Source: RUG13409 sp045546135 (GTDB lineage: Bacteria > Bacillota > Clostridia > Peptostreptococcales > Anaerovoracaceae). From it: a stretch of DNA of 17,416 bases. Shown piece by piece: positions 1 through 7,092 of this stretch. Location: assembly GCA_045546135.1 (NCBI GenBank), contig JAZQCD010000015.1, forward strand, positions 1 through 17,416. Direction: 5' to 3'. Both the position numbers and the translations under genes were made by a program. Numbering within the stretch: position 1 is the first letter of the stretch; each line of letters opens with the position of its first letter. Under the pieces are notes generated by a model. It saw nothing but the letters and a program-made list of their open reading frames with translations. It was not told where the DNA came from and did no database searches.

Positions 1-1134
1 AGCCTTCCATTCGTCCTCATAAACAGTATTGAACGTAGTCGGAACGAGGACTATAGGTGTAAGCACATTGGTCTCTCTGAACTTCTTGATGAACTCCTTG
101 ATCTCAGAAGGATCCTTTTCCTTTGAATGGATCATGATAGCGTCTGCACCTGCATCTACATAAGCATGAGCCCTTGTAAGAGCATCTTCCATGCCCTGCT
201 TTAAGATGAGAGATTCAATCCTTGCGCAGATCATGAAGTCAGCAGTCTTTTGAGCTCTCTTTCCTGCTCTTATCTTTTCGCAGAAGTGCTCTATAGTATC
301 CTGAGTCTGTTTTACATCAGTTCCGAAGAGTGAGTTCTTCTTAAGTCCTGTCTTGTCTTCAATGATGACCATGGATACTCCCATCCTCTCAAGAGAGCGG
401 ACAGTATATACGAAGTGCTCTGTAAGTCCGCCTGTATCTCCGTCGAAGATTATAGGTTTAGTCGTAACTTCCATGATATCGTCTATGGTCCTGAATCTTG
501 ATGTCATATCTACAAGCTCGATATCAGGTTTACCCTTTGCTGTAGAATCGCAAAGAGAAGAGATCCACATAGCATCGAACTGATAGGTCTTGCCGCCCTC
601 AACAACAGTAGTCTTTTCAGCGATAAGACCGGTGATACCGCTGTGAGCTTCTATTGCCGTGACCATGCCCTTCATGTTCATGAGTTTTTTGAGTCTGCCT
701 CTTCTAACGTCCGGTATGGACAGCTGGGACCTTGCATGTGCTTCAAGAAGGTCATATTCCTTGTTATCTGTAAATGGGAACTCTACAAGTTCTCCGCCGT
801 AGCTTTTGAGAAGCTCTATGAGTTCGTTTCTGATAGGCTCCTGGATTCCTGTCTTCCAGTCGTCTCCGTGAACGACAATGTCCGGCTTTATTGTTTCTAT
901 GACTTTTTTGTATGATATGTCGTCCTGCTCTACTACGTGGGCGACTCCTTTGATAGATTCGACTATCTTCATCCTCTCTTCGCAGGAAAGCAAAGGAAAT
1001 CTCTTGTAGCTTGCAACGACCTTGTCCGTAAGGACTCCTATGGTCAATTCTCCAAGCTCTGCTGCTTTTTTTATGATATTGAGATGGCCATTATGGATAA
1101 TGTCCGTACTCATGCTCATATATACTTTTTTCAT
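1..1134 (-). CDS. Nucleotidyltransferase-phosphoenolpyruvate mutase fusion (partial, C-terminus beyond the window)
   Basis: PEP mutase rearranges phosphoenolpyruvate to phosphonopyruvate, the entry step of nearly all C-P bond biosynthesis, in the cytoplasm. The 378 visible residues hold two domains. The N-terminal ~135 residues are a nucleotidyltransferase of the HxGH superfamily (HNGH at residues 14-17, then a GVLTDK segment). The PEP mutase domain follows from about residue 140, with EAHSGITG, DGDTGG near residues 230-236 and the hallmark loop EDKTGLKKNS at 259-268, which fits a mutase and not an isocitrate lyase. The frame is open to base 1, and I estimate that about 50 residues are missing. 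The start ATG is at 1134, 10 nt after a GGAAAGG ribosome site. LicD lies directly upstream, so the product is probably a phosphonate headgroup activated as a nucleotide ester (CMP?) for transfer to a glycan. The PEP mutase call is firm; the nucleotide and substrate of the N-domain are inferred. Later steps (decarboxylase, AEP transaminase) would lie to the left. Confidence 0.93.
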   Translation of the reverse strand, partial: MKKVYMSMSTDIIHNGHLNIIKKAAELGELTIGVLTDKVVASYKRFPLLSCEERMKIVESIKGVAHVVEQDDISYKKVIETIKPDIVVHGDDWKTGIQEPIRNELIELLKSYGGELVEFPFTDNKEYDLLEAHARSQLSIPDVRRGRLKKLMNMKGMVTAIEAHSGITGLIAEKTTVVEGGKTYQFDAMWISSLCDSTAKGKPDIELVDMTSRFRTIDDIMEVTTKPIIFDGDTGGLTEHFVYTVRSLERMGVSMVIIEDKTGLKKNSLFGTDVKQTQDTIEHFCEKIRAGKRAQKTADFMICARIESLILKQGMEDALTRAHAYVDAGADAIMIHSKEKDPSEIKEFIKKFRETNVLTPIVLVPTTFNTVYEDEWKA

Positions 1135-1177
1135 AACTTTTTTACCTTTCCGGCCTTTTTATTACACACAAAAATAA

Positions 1178-1210
1178 ATGGTATAACAGCGACCGTTGCT
1201 ATTATACCAT
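1178..1210 (-). terminator. Terminator-like hairpin between licD-type gene and PEP mutase gene
   Basis: On the minus strand a 13-bp stem (AUGGUAUAAUAGC with GCUGUUAUACCAU, including one U-G pair) encloses a 7-nt loop and is followed by TTATTTTTG (1169-1177). It lies 29 nt after the LicD stop, so it may end that transcript. The stem is AT-rich, so efficiency is uncertain. Its first arm contains a strong extended -10 box (separate entry), so it could instead be an operator palindrome. Confidence 0.5.
1201..1209 (-). promoter_or_regulatory. Candidate extended -10 promoter for the PEP mutase gene
   Basis: The minus strand reads TGGTATAAT, a perfect TGn-TATAAT extended -10 box, placing the start of transcription near 1194 and leaving a leader of about 60 nt. 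No convincing -35 hexamer lies 16-18 bp upstream. The box sits within the first arm of the hairpin at 1178-1210. Confidence 0.45.
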
Positions 1211-1239
1211 ATCCTTCATATTAAAACATCTTAAAGATA

Positions 1240-2079
1240 TCAGAAACTGTAGCTTGAAACAGGAGAATGAGGATCTCTTTCGCTCTCCGGAGGCAGCTCC
1301 ATATAGTTGCCGAATTCGTATGAAAGGAATCCGTCATAATCCTTTGTTCCGTAGAACATATGCCCTTCGAACTCGTACTCTGCCCTTTCAAGTATCCATC
1401 TCTTTGGAAAACCGTATCTTATTTTAAGCGGAGCTTTTCTATACAGTTTGCCAAGCGGAACATAAAGGAGTATACGCACATTGTTAGGAGTCGAATTGCT
1501 GCTCTTTTTAGTATATCTTTCGACTCTCTTGAATACCCAGTCAAGGGGTATCTTTGAAAGAAGCGTATACCAAAGCTTTAAGAATCCTTTGCACTGAACT
1601 CTTCCCACCTCAGACCAGGTTATCTTCCTTAAAACAAAGCAGTGAGCGCTCTGGATCAGCTGGCCTATAAGGCTTAAAGGTACATCGTCAAAGGGGAAGA
1701 TGTCTATAAAGACACCTGTCTTGAATTTGAGATGCTCCTGACCTGTCCTTACAAAGGTAGTTCCTGTTCTTCTTAGTTTACCATATCCCCATCTGTATTC
1801 TGGCTCAGTTGAATGATCCTGGAAAAAGCAGATGGACTGGTCAAGTTCATTTGCATAAAGCTTAAATTTCTCGTAGTCTTCTCTTGTCATAGCGATATCT
1901 GCATCGTCATCCCAGGGGATGTAACCCTTGTGTCTGACTGCACCTATCATAGATCCTCCGAGAAGCACATAATTTATATCATGGGCTCTGCATACTCTGT
2001 CGAGCTCTGCTACCATATCGAGCTGAGTAAGCTGTAGCCTTCTGAATTCTTCACCTACTATATTGACCGTTTCTGCCAT
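1240..2079 (-). CDS. LicD family phosphotransferase
   Basis: LicD proteins are nucleotidyltransferase-fold enzymes that move a phosphorylated headgroup (classically phosphocholine from CDP-choline) onto cell-surface glycans or teichoic acids. This 279-residue protein has the family signature near its N-terminus: LGGSMIGAVRHKG (residues 40-52) with the GGS nucleotide loop at 41-43, then WDDDADIAM (56-64) with metal-binding aspartates D57-D59 and D61. A further FKTGVFIDIFPFDD block is typical of the family. Length and architecture are normal. It has its own promoter and lies directly upstream of the PEP mutase fusion, so a phosphonate such as 2-aminoethylphosphonate is a reasonable donor headgroup; I infer this from context, since no choline uptake or activation gene is visible. 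The start ATG at 2079 follows a modest AAGG/TTAGG ribosome site. The fold assignment is firm, the substrate is not. Confidence 0.9.
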   Translation of the reverse strand: MAETVNIVGEEFRRLQLTQLDMVAELDRVCRAHDINYVLLGGSMIGAVRHKGYIPWDDDADIAMTREDYEKFKLYANELDQSICFFQDHSTEPEYRWGYGKLRRTGTTFVRTGQEHLKFKTGVFIDIFPFDDVPLSLIGQLIQSAHCFVLRKITWSEVGRVQCKGFLKLWYTLLSKIPLDWVFKRVERYTKKSSNSTPNNVRILLYVPLGKLYRKAPLKIRYGFPKRWILERAEYEFEGHMFYGTKDYDGFLSYEFGNYMELPPESERDPHSPVSSYSF

Positions 2080-2127
2080 TAATTATACCTAACCTTCTTC
2101 TTTCTACTCTTTCTTCAACGACTTAAG

Positions 2128-2155
2128 AGTATACCATAATTTTTCATTTTAACAA
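2128..2155 (-). promoter_or_regulatory. Promoter of the licD-type gene
   Basis: The minus strand carries TTGTTA (-35, 2150-2155), a 16-bp spacer, and TATACT (-10, 2128-2133) preceded by TGG, giving an extended -10. Predicted transcription start is near 2121, about 40 nt before the LicD ATG. It lies immediately after the upstream terminator, so licD is likely transcribed separately from the symporter operon. Confidence 0.65.
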
Positions 2156-2159
2156 GCAC

Positions 2160-2193
2160 AAAAAAATGCCGGGAGGGCATACACCCCCGGCAT
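2160..2193 (-). terminator. Intrinsic terminator after symporter 1
   Basis: On the minus strand ATGCCGGG (2186-2193) and CCCGGCAT (2166-2173) form a perfect 8-bp GC-rich stem, followed directly by seven Ts (2160-2166 read in reverse, overlapping the stem's last base). It starts 16 nt after the symporter stop codon. This is the cleanest rho-independent terminator in the window. Confidence 0.92.
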
Positions 2194-2208
2194 AAAAGGA
2201 AGATAATA

Positions 2209-3630
2209 TCAGTCAAACTCTACAACGTTTGAAGGATATTTTTTAAATGTTAAAAGGCTGACTATGATGCAAACAACTGCATTTAGCACTACGCCTATGA
2301 TAGTCGATCCTATGCCAAGAGGACTTCCAAGGCTCTTCCAGACTATGCTGATTATAAAGCCTGTTGCCATGCCTGAAAGGATCCCCGGTGTAGTTGCCTT
2401 CTTCCAGACAAGAGCTGCAAGGCATGGGACTCCGAGAGTTGCTGCATAGAATGTCCAGCCGAACATAAGCGCGTCGTAAGCGCTTGTAAAGAACATGGCT
2501 ACAAGGAATGCGAATATACCGAAAACTATGCTGCATATCCTTGATATGACAAGTTCTTTCTTTTCGTCCATATTCTTTGAATTAGGTTTTACAATGTCAG
2601 CAATTATGGACTGAGTCGATACAAGCAGATATGAATCTGCAGATGACATCATGACAGATAAAACTCCTGCAAGAGTAAGTCCTGCAAGGCCTGCAGGCAT
2701 GATCTTTACTATCATGACAGGAATAGCATAATCAGCTGTACCGTAGTCTTCTATAAGGGTCGGGAAAAGCAGCGCTGCAGCAAGTCCTATGAACATAGTT
2801 ATGACTATGGTCACCGCATATACGGAAGTACCAAGGAATTGTCCTTTGAATGCTGCCTTTTTGTCCTTTGCAGCAAAGGCTCTTTGCCAGAATTCAGCTC
2901 CCGCTATGGTCATTACAAAATTGGTAACTATCAAAGTGATGATTTCAGGAGAGAGATCCCATTTCCATTTTGCAGGGTCTGTATTTGCTATAAGAGCAGC
3001 AAAGCCACCAACTTCATTTATTCCTTTGATGGGAAGTACCATATATACGAATACCATGAGCACGATGAACTGTATCACATCAGTATATACGACTCCGAAA
3101 AGTCCTGAACTTGCAGTATATGAAACGAATATGACTGTAGCAATGAGAGCGCCTACAAGGTAGCTTACCTTATCTCCTCCTATGGTGCTTATGATAGTTC
3201 CTGTTGCGCTTATCTGAGCTCCTACTGTTGACATTGATGTATATGCGACCATTATGGCTGCAATATATTTAACTGTCTTCCCGAACCTGTATCCCATCAT
3301 CTCAGACATGGATGTAAAGCCGTATTTGATTCCTACGCTGCTTATCTTTCCGCTGAATGCTGAGAATATGAACATTCCTACCATATACGGAAGTCCTATT
3401 GCTATGCAAACGACTCCTCCTGTATATGCATATCCGCCCTTTCCTATGAGAGCGCTGCCGCCTACAACTGAAGCACATATAGTTGCAACAAGGACAAAGG
3501 TAGGAAGTGACCTTCCTGCTACATAATAGTCCTTTGCATCTTTGACTTTACTTTGGCTGAGTATCCCAACAGCCGCTATCATGATCATATATCCTATGAT
3601 TATGATAAGATCCCATCTTGATATCTGCAT
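2209..3630 (-). CDS. Sodium:solute symporter (SSS family), copy 1
   Basis: This is a 473-residue integral membrane protein with about 13 hydrophobic spans, the size and topology of the SSS family (PutP, PanF, SglT). Family marks are the VKDAKDYYVAGRSLPTF segment after the first span (around residues 28-45), GFTSMSEMMGYRFG, the cytoplasmic WQRAFAAKDKKAAFKGQ motif, and LSVMMSSADSYLL, which holds the serines of the sodium site. It would couple Na+ entry to uptake of a small solute, probably an amino acid, organic acid or vitamin; sequence alone does not say which. It follows the ATP-grasp ligase at 3683-4957 with a 52-nt gap and an AGAGG ribosome site, so the pair is probably one transcript. It may supply the ligase's substrate (inference). 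It is a distinct subfamily from the second symporter and has no small membrane partner in front of it. Confidence 0.92.
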   Translation of the reverse strand: MQISRWDLIIIIGYMIMIAAVGILSQSKVKDAKDYYVAGRSLPTFVLVATICASVVGGSALIGKGGYAYTGGVVCIAIGLPYMVGMFIFSAFSGKISSVGIKYGFTSMSEMMGYRFGKTVKYIAAIMVAYTSMSTVGAQISATGTIISTIGGDKVSYLVGALIATVIFVSYTASSGLFGVVYTDVIQFIVLMVFVYMVLPIKGINEVGGFAALIANTDPAKWKWDLSPEIITLIVTNFVMTIAGAEFWQRAFAAKDKKAAFKGQFLGTSVYAVTIVITMFIGLAAALLFPTLIEDYGTADYAIPVMIVKIMPAGLAGLTLAGVLSVMMSSADSYLLVSTQSIIADIVKPNSKNMDEKKELVISRICSIVFGIFAFLVAMFFTSAYDALMFGWTFYAATLGVPCLAALVWKKATTPGILSGMATGFIISIVWKSLGSPLGIGSTIIGVVLNAVVCIIVSLLTFKKYPSNVVEFD

Positions 3631-3682
3631 TCTTTATTCCTCTACTCTTTTTTATCTACGCTTTTAACTACTTATATTCAAA

Positions 3683-4957
3683 TTACAGATCTTTTGGATC
3701 GTACTTCTCCATAAGAAGTGACTTTCCTTCGTTGTTCCTTACTTCGATCTTTTCGTTAAGTATCCCTAAAGTCTTTTTGATATCTTCTTTATCTTTTCCT
3801 GTCATATAGAAAGAAAAGATGGGTTTATCTATGGTCCTGTCCTTCTTTATGGTCAGTCCAATGTCTCTTTGCTGTATGACTGAAACAAAGCCATCAAGCT
3901 TCTTTGCTTCTTCAAGGCCTTCTATCTTTGATATAGTCTCGTTATCTCCGTGAAGAAGATAATTTGCTACCATTGCATACTTACTAAAATCAGCAGATCT
4001 TTCCGGGACTTCTTCTATTGATGAAAGCATTTTTCCTGTAAGAGCATACCTGACTGTCATCTCTACAGGATCAAGGCCAAGCACATCCTTTTCGAGTTCA
4101 AAGAATGAACCACCGAGCCTGCAGCCCATCTCGTAAAAAGTGATCTTCTTTCCGTCTGTATGTCCCTGAAGGAAAATAAGGCCGTCTGTAAATCCAAGAT
4201 CTTTGAACATCGCTCTTATCTTTGGATCTGCTTCTTCATAATATTGATCTATGTGCTTTGCGGGGCAAAGAGCTACGTTAGAATAATTGATAGCAGTTCC
4301 TCTGTCCTTGCTCATAAAGCGGTCAAACATTGAAAGAAGCCTGAATTCACCGCCTACTCCCACGTAATCAAGCAGGAACTCAGTCCCTTGAATATAGTCT
4401 TCGATAACAACAGTTTTTGTTGGAGAATAGCCAAGAGCATCTTCAAACTGCGCATCTACTTCTTCTTTGCAATAGCAAGCTCCGCCTCCTCTTGATCCGC
4501 TTGCATCCATAGGTTTTACAAAGACAGGATAATCAAGCTTTGAATAGAGATCTTCAGGAATGCTGCTACCTATGAGGTAAGTCTTTGGTACAGCTACTCC
4601 GTAATTTTCGCATGTATCTTTAAAGTCCTTTTTGTTTGTGGACATTGAGATCATCTTTTCAGTCGCATAGTACGGTAGTCCAAGCTCTTTACAGACTTTG
4701 TAAACTATGGGCATGAGTATATCTACGAATCCTGTAGTAACTCCGTCTATATGATTTTCTCTGCAGTATTTGACTATAGCCTCTACATCAGTTGCATCCA
4801 TGAGGACTGCTTCATCTGCTATTTCCTTTGCAGGAGAATCTGTATTGTAATCGGCAACTGCAACATAAGCGCCCAGAGATTGCGCCCTTTCGACTATATA
4901 TGTTGCAAGCTTCACGCCCCCGAGTATGAGAAGCTTCTTTCCTTCGAATTCTTTCAT
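3683..4957 (-). CDS. ATP-grasp ligase 1
   Basis: This 424-residue protein has the usual three-part ATP-grasp build. A Rossmann-like N-domain begins KKLLILGG (residues 7-14) and carries a DYNTDSPAK segment. The ATP-binding region contains VKPMDASGSRGG (147-158), VVIEDYIQGTEF (183-194) and the metal-binding stretch YEMGCRLGGS (275-284). A C-terminal ~100-residue domain opens with an ISKIEGLEE motif shared with ligases 3 and 4. Such enzymes activate a carboxylate as an acyl phosphate and join it to an amine or thiol. The E-x-G-x-R form of the metal motif resembles amino-acid ligases more than D-Ala-D-Ala ligase. The gene leads a two-gene unit with symporter 1. The start ATG at 4957 follows AAAGGAA by 6-7 nt. 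The substrate is unknown; an amino acid or hydroxy acid joined to an amino sugar or amino-phosphonate is my guess from context. Confidence 0.88.
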   Translation of the reverse strand: MKEFEGKKLLILGGVKLATYIVERAQSLGAYVAVADYNTDSPAKEIADEAVLMDATDVEAIVKYCRENHIDGVTTGFVDILMPIVYKVCKELGLPYYATEKMISMSTNKKDFKDTCENYGVAVPKTYLIGSSIPEDLYSKLDYPVFVKPMDASGSRGGGACYCKEEVDAQFEDALGYSPTKTVVIEDYIQGTEFLLDYVGVGGEFRLLSMFDRFMSKDRGTAINYSNVALCPAKHIDQYYEEADPKIRAMFKDLGFTDGLIFLQGHTDGKKITFYEMGCRLGGSFFELEKDVLGLDPVEMTVRYALTGKMLSSIEEVPERSADFSKYAMVANYLLHGDNETISKIEGLEEAKKLDGFVSVIQQRDIGLTIKKDRTIDKPIFSFYMTGKDKEDIKKTLGILNEKIEVRNNEGKSLLMEKYDPKDL

Positions 4958-5010
4958 ATATATTTCCTTTTAATACTATTATCACCATTTACTGGTATTA
5001 CTTTTATTGT
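4958..5010 (-). promoter_or_regulatory. Probable promoter region of the ATP-grasp 1 / symporter 1 unit (weak)
   Basis: After the terminator at 5011-5057 about 50 bases remain before the ligase ATG. The minus strand has GATAAT (4979-4984, one mismatch to TATAAT) but no convincing -35. Nested short inverted repeats (TAATAC with GTATTA, and ACCA with TGGT inside) cover 4972-5000 and could bind a regulator. A promoter is expected here because a terminator precedes the gene, but the exact site is uncertain. Confidence 0.3.
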
Positions 5011-5057
5011 AAAAAAAGAAGCCTTTTATGTAAATCTACTAAAGGTTTACATAAAAG
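5011..5057 (-). terminator. Intrinsic terminator after the HTH-nucleotidyltransferase gene
   Basis: Arms at 5043-5057 and 5023-5037 pair over 15 bp with a single G-U pair around a 5-nt loop. On the minus strand the hairpin is followed by GCTTC and seven Ts (5011-5017). It lies about 25 nt beyond the stop codon at 5083 and ends operon B. The stem is AT-rich but long. Confidence 0.8.
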
Positions 5058-5082
5058 ACCTAATATTGTACAAATGTAGTTA

Positions 5083-5979
5083 TTATATAAAATGTCTGTT
5101 TTTAGCTACTTCGTGAAGATCATATACTTCCTGATCCATCTTTTCGGTGACAAAACGTATATATAGAGCTGTATCGGAAAGATCCATCTTCGTATCTATG
5201 GTATATGCTATCATTCCGCTTCCCATGGGTTCTGCATACAGAGGATCGATCTTTTCTATCTTATCTATGTGGTCTAGCTGCTTGAAAAAAGCTTTCGGAA
5301 CAAAGAATACAGGGAGTGGATAAGGTTCTGCTTTCCTGTTTCCAAAGTTCCTTACAGCTTTGTAATTGTTGCAATATTCAAGTTTTGAATCATGTCCTTT
5401 TGACCTTGGTATGGTAAGTACAGATACCCCTTCTGTCCTAGACATTGCTCTTTGAAAATATTTTGTAAGGTTGGGTCCGTAAAGAAAAGGATCTCCTGTA
5501 ACGACCATAGTGTTCTGATTCTTTGGAGGCCTTTTCTGACCTTTTTCAAGGAATCTTATCTTGATACCAAATCTCGATCCGTCGCCTATTTCTTCTTCAA
5601 TATACTTTCTGTCTTTATCAGGACAGGATATATAGATATCTCCTATTCCTGCAAGGAGAAAATAGCTTAAGTAAAAGTAAACCAGAGGTTTACCGTAAAC
5701 TACTGCTCCGCAGAATACGTCCTGCTTTTCCTTTAAGATGAGGAGGCCCTGCCAATCCTTTTCAAGATAGGTGATATTCCCTTCAAGAAGGTTATCGACA
5801 TCAACGTTAAGAAGCTGGGCAAGTTTAGTTATGATAGAAATGTCCGGGACAGAAAGACCTCTCTCCCACTTCGAGACAGCTTTATCCGTAACATTCAAAA
5901 GGTCGGCTATATCTTTTTGTGTATAACCGGCGCCTGCTCTTAATGTCTTTATGGCTTTTCCTATCTTTTCTGTATCCAT
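5083..5979 (-). CDS. XRE-type HTH regulator fused to a degenerate RmlA-like nucleotidyltransferase domain
   Basis: This is a 298-residue protein. Residues 1-66 are a standard XRE/Cro helix-turn-helix (IGKAIKTLRAGAGYTQKDIA, then VTDKAVSKWERG at 30-41). From about residue 75 the sequence aligns by eye with sugar-1-phosphate nucleotidyltransferases of the RmlA type: YGKPLVYFYLSYFLLAGIGD (96-115), IGDGSRFGIKI (131-141) and the metal-site-like VTGDPFLYGPNL (160-171). The GGxGTRLxP catalytic loop that should precede YGKP is absent and the segment is about ten residues short, so the domain is probably non-catalytic. I infer a sensor of a nucleotide sugar or related ligand that controls this locus. 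Its ATG directly abuts the aminotransferase stop (TAG then ATG), with a GGAAAG ribosome site inside that gene, so it is translationally coupled as the last gene of operon B. DNA target and ligand are unknown. Confidence 0.82.
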   Translation of the reverse strand: MDTEKIGKAIKTLRAGAGYTQKDIADLLNVTDKAVSKWERGLSVPDISIITKLAQLLNVDVDNLLEGNITYLEKDWQGLLILKEKQDVFCGAVVYGKPLVYFYLSYFLLAGIGDIYISCPDKDRKYIEEEIGDGSRFGIKIRFLEKGQKRPPKNQNTMVVTGDPFLYGPNLTKYFQRAMSRTEGVSVLTIPRSKGHDSKLEYCNNYKAVRNFGNRKAEPYPLPVFFVPKAFFKQLDHIDKIEKIDPLYAEPMGSGMIAYTIDTKMDLSDTALYIRFVTEKMDQEVYDLHEVAKNRHFI

Positions 5980-7092
5980 CTACTTCTTTCCGCAGGACAA
6001 TACTATATCGCATATCCTGTCAACATCTTCAAGGGCAAGATCTGCATACATAGGTAGGGTAAGTACCCTCCTGCTCATATGAAGAGCAACAGGTGTCTTG
6101 TCAACATCATATTTCCCGTTGAACGCAGAGAAAGTATTGGTCAGAGGATAGAAATACTTCCTTGCTCCTATGCCGTGCTCTTCTAATGCTGCAAAGACTT
6201 CTTCTCTGCTTGCTCCGAATTCATTCTCTTCAAAGACAACTGGATAATATGCATAATTTGATTTGACGCCTTCCTGAGCTGCATTGAGCTTAAGTCCCTT
6301 TACGCCTCTAAGATGGCTGTCATACCTTTGTGCAACAGCTTTTCTCTTTGATATCTCTCCGTCCACATGCCTTAGATTGCAAAGTCCCATTGCTGCGCAG
6401 AACTCGTTCATCTTTGCATTTGCACCTACTGCGCTGACTTCTTCCGGTCCGTGAATGCCGAAATTCTTTAGTTCATAAAGAGTCTCACCAAGTTTTTTGT
6501 CGCTGAAGCAAACTGCTCCTCCCTCTATGGTATTGAATACCTTTGTAGCATGGAAAGAAAAGCAGGATGCATCGCCGTAGCTTCCTATGCCTCTTCCGTT
6601 ATATGTCTCTCCGAAAGCATGAGCTGCATCATAGATTACTTTTAATCCGTGTTTTTTTGCTATCCTTTCGATCTCTTCTACATTGCATACATTTCCGTAT
6701 ACATGGACAGGCATGATAGCGCATGTACGGTCGGTTATGAGGCTTTCGATCTTGGTCGTATCCATTGTATATGTGACAGGATCTATGTCGCAAAATACAG
6801 GTTCAAGCCTGTTCCTTACTATTGCATGAGTGGTCGATGCAAAAGTAAACGGAGTCGTGATGACTTCTCCCTGCAGGTTCATCGCCTGAAGAGTAAGTTC
6901 AAGAGCCATATGACCGTTTGTAAGGAGATCGATGTTTTCTACTCCTAAGTATTCGCAAAGCTTTGCCTGAAGCTCCTTGTGCTTTGGTCCCATGTTGGTC
7001 AGCCAGTGGCTGTCCCACATTTCTTTTATTTCATCAACATATTCATCAAGTGTAGGCATTGATGACCTTGTTACAAGTATCGTATTTGCCAT
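5980..7092 (-). CDS. DegT/DnrJ/EryC1/StrS family PLP aminotransferase
   Basis: This 370-residue fold-type-I PLP enzyme is of the family that aminates keto groups on nucleotide-activated sugars, usually with glutamate as donor. Key features are LTNGHMALEL (PLP phosphate loop, residues 57-66), the PLP-ring aspartate in IYDAAHAFGE (D155), and the Schiff-base lysine K184 in FSFHATKVFNTIEGGA (178-193). A GxHG-type segment (FGIHGPEE) and the C-terminal region are intact, and length is normal. It likely makes an amino sugar (for example a 4-amino-4,6-dideoxy- or 3-amino-hexose) whose amine could be the acceptor for one of the ATP-grasp ligases. The exact sugar cannot be read from sequence. The upstream gene ends TAA directly before this ATG, and the ribosome site AAGGAG (7102-7107) lies inside it, so translation is coupled. 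Confidence 0.93.
   Translation of the reverse strand: MANTILVTRSSMPTLDEYVDEIKEMWDSHWLTNMGPKHKELQAKLCEYLGVENIDLLTNGHMALELTLQAMNLQGEVITTPFTFASTTHAIVRNRLEPVFCDIDPVTYTMDTTKIESLITDRTCAIMPVHVYGNVCNVEEIERIAKKHGLKVIYDAAHAFGETYNGRGIGSYGDASCFSFHATKVFNTIEGGAVCFSDKKLGETLYELKNFGIHGPEEVSAVGANAKMNEFCAAMGLCNLRHVDGEISKRKAVAQRYDSHLRGVKGLKLNAAQEGVKSNYAYYPVVFEENEFGASREEVFAALEEHGIGARKYFYPLTNTFSAFNGKYDVDKTPVALHMSRRVLTLPMYADLALEDVDRICDIVLSCGKK

Noticed and set aside
353..1224. Several open frames of 76-95 residues on the plus strand
   Set aside because: They lie antisense to the PEP mutase fusion, have no ribosome sites and give low-complexity Ser/Phe/Leu/Cys-rich products typical of shadow frames.
1240..2079. Phosphocholine (Lic1-type) decoration pathway
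   Set aside because: No choline kinase, choline transporter or CTP:phosphocholine cytidylyltransferase is visible; the adjacent PEP mutase makes a phosphonate headgroup more likely, though LicD sequence alone cannot decide.
2243..3163. Plus- and minus-strand frames of up to 124 residues inside symporter 1
   Set aside because: All are out of frame with the clear SSS gene and show no family likeness or start signals.
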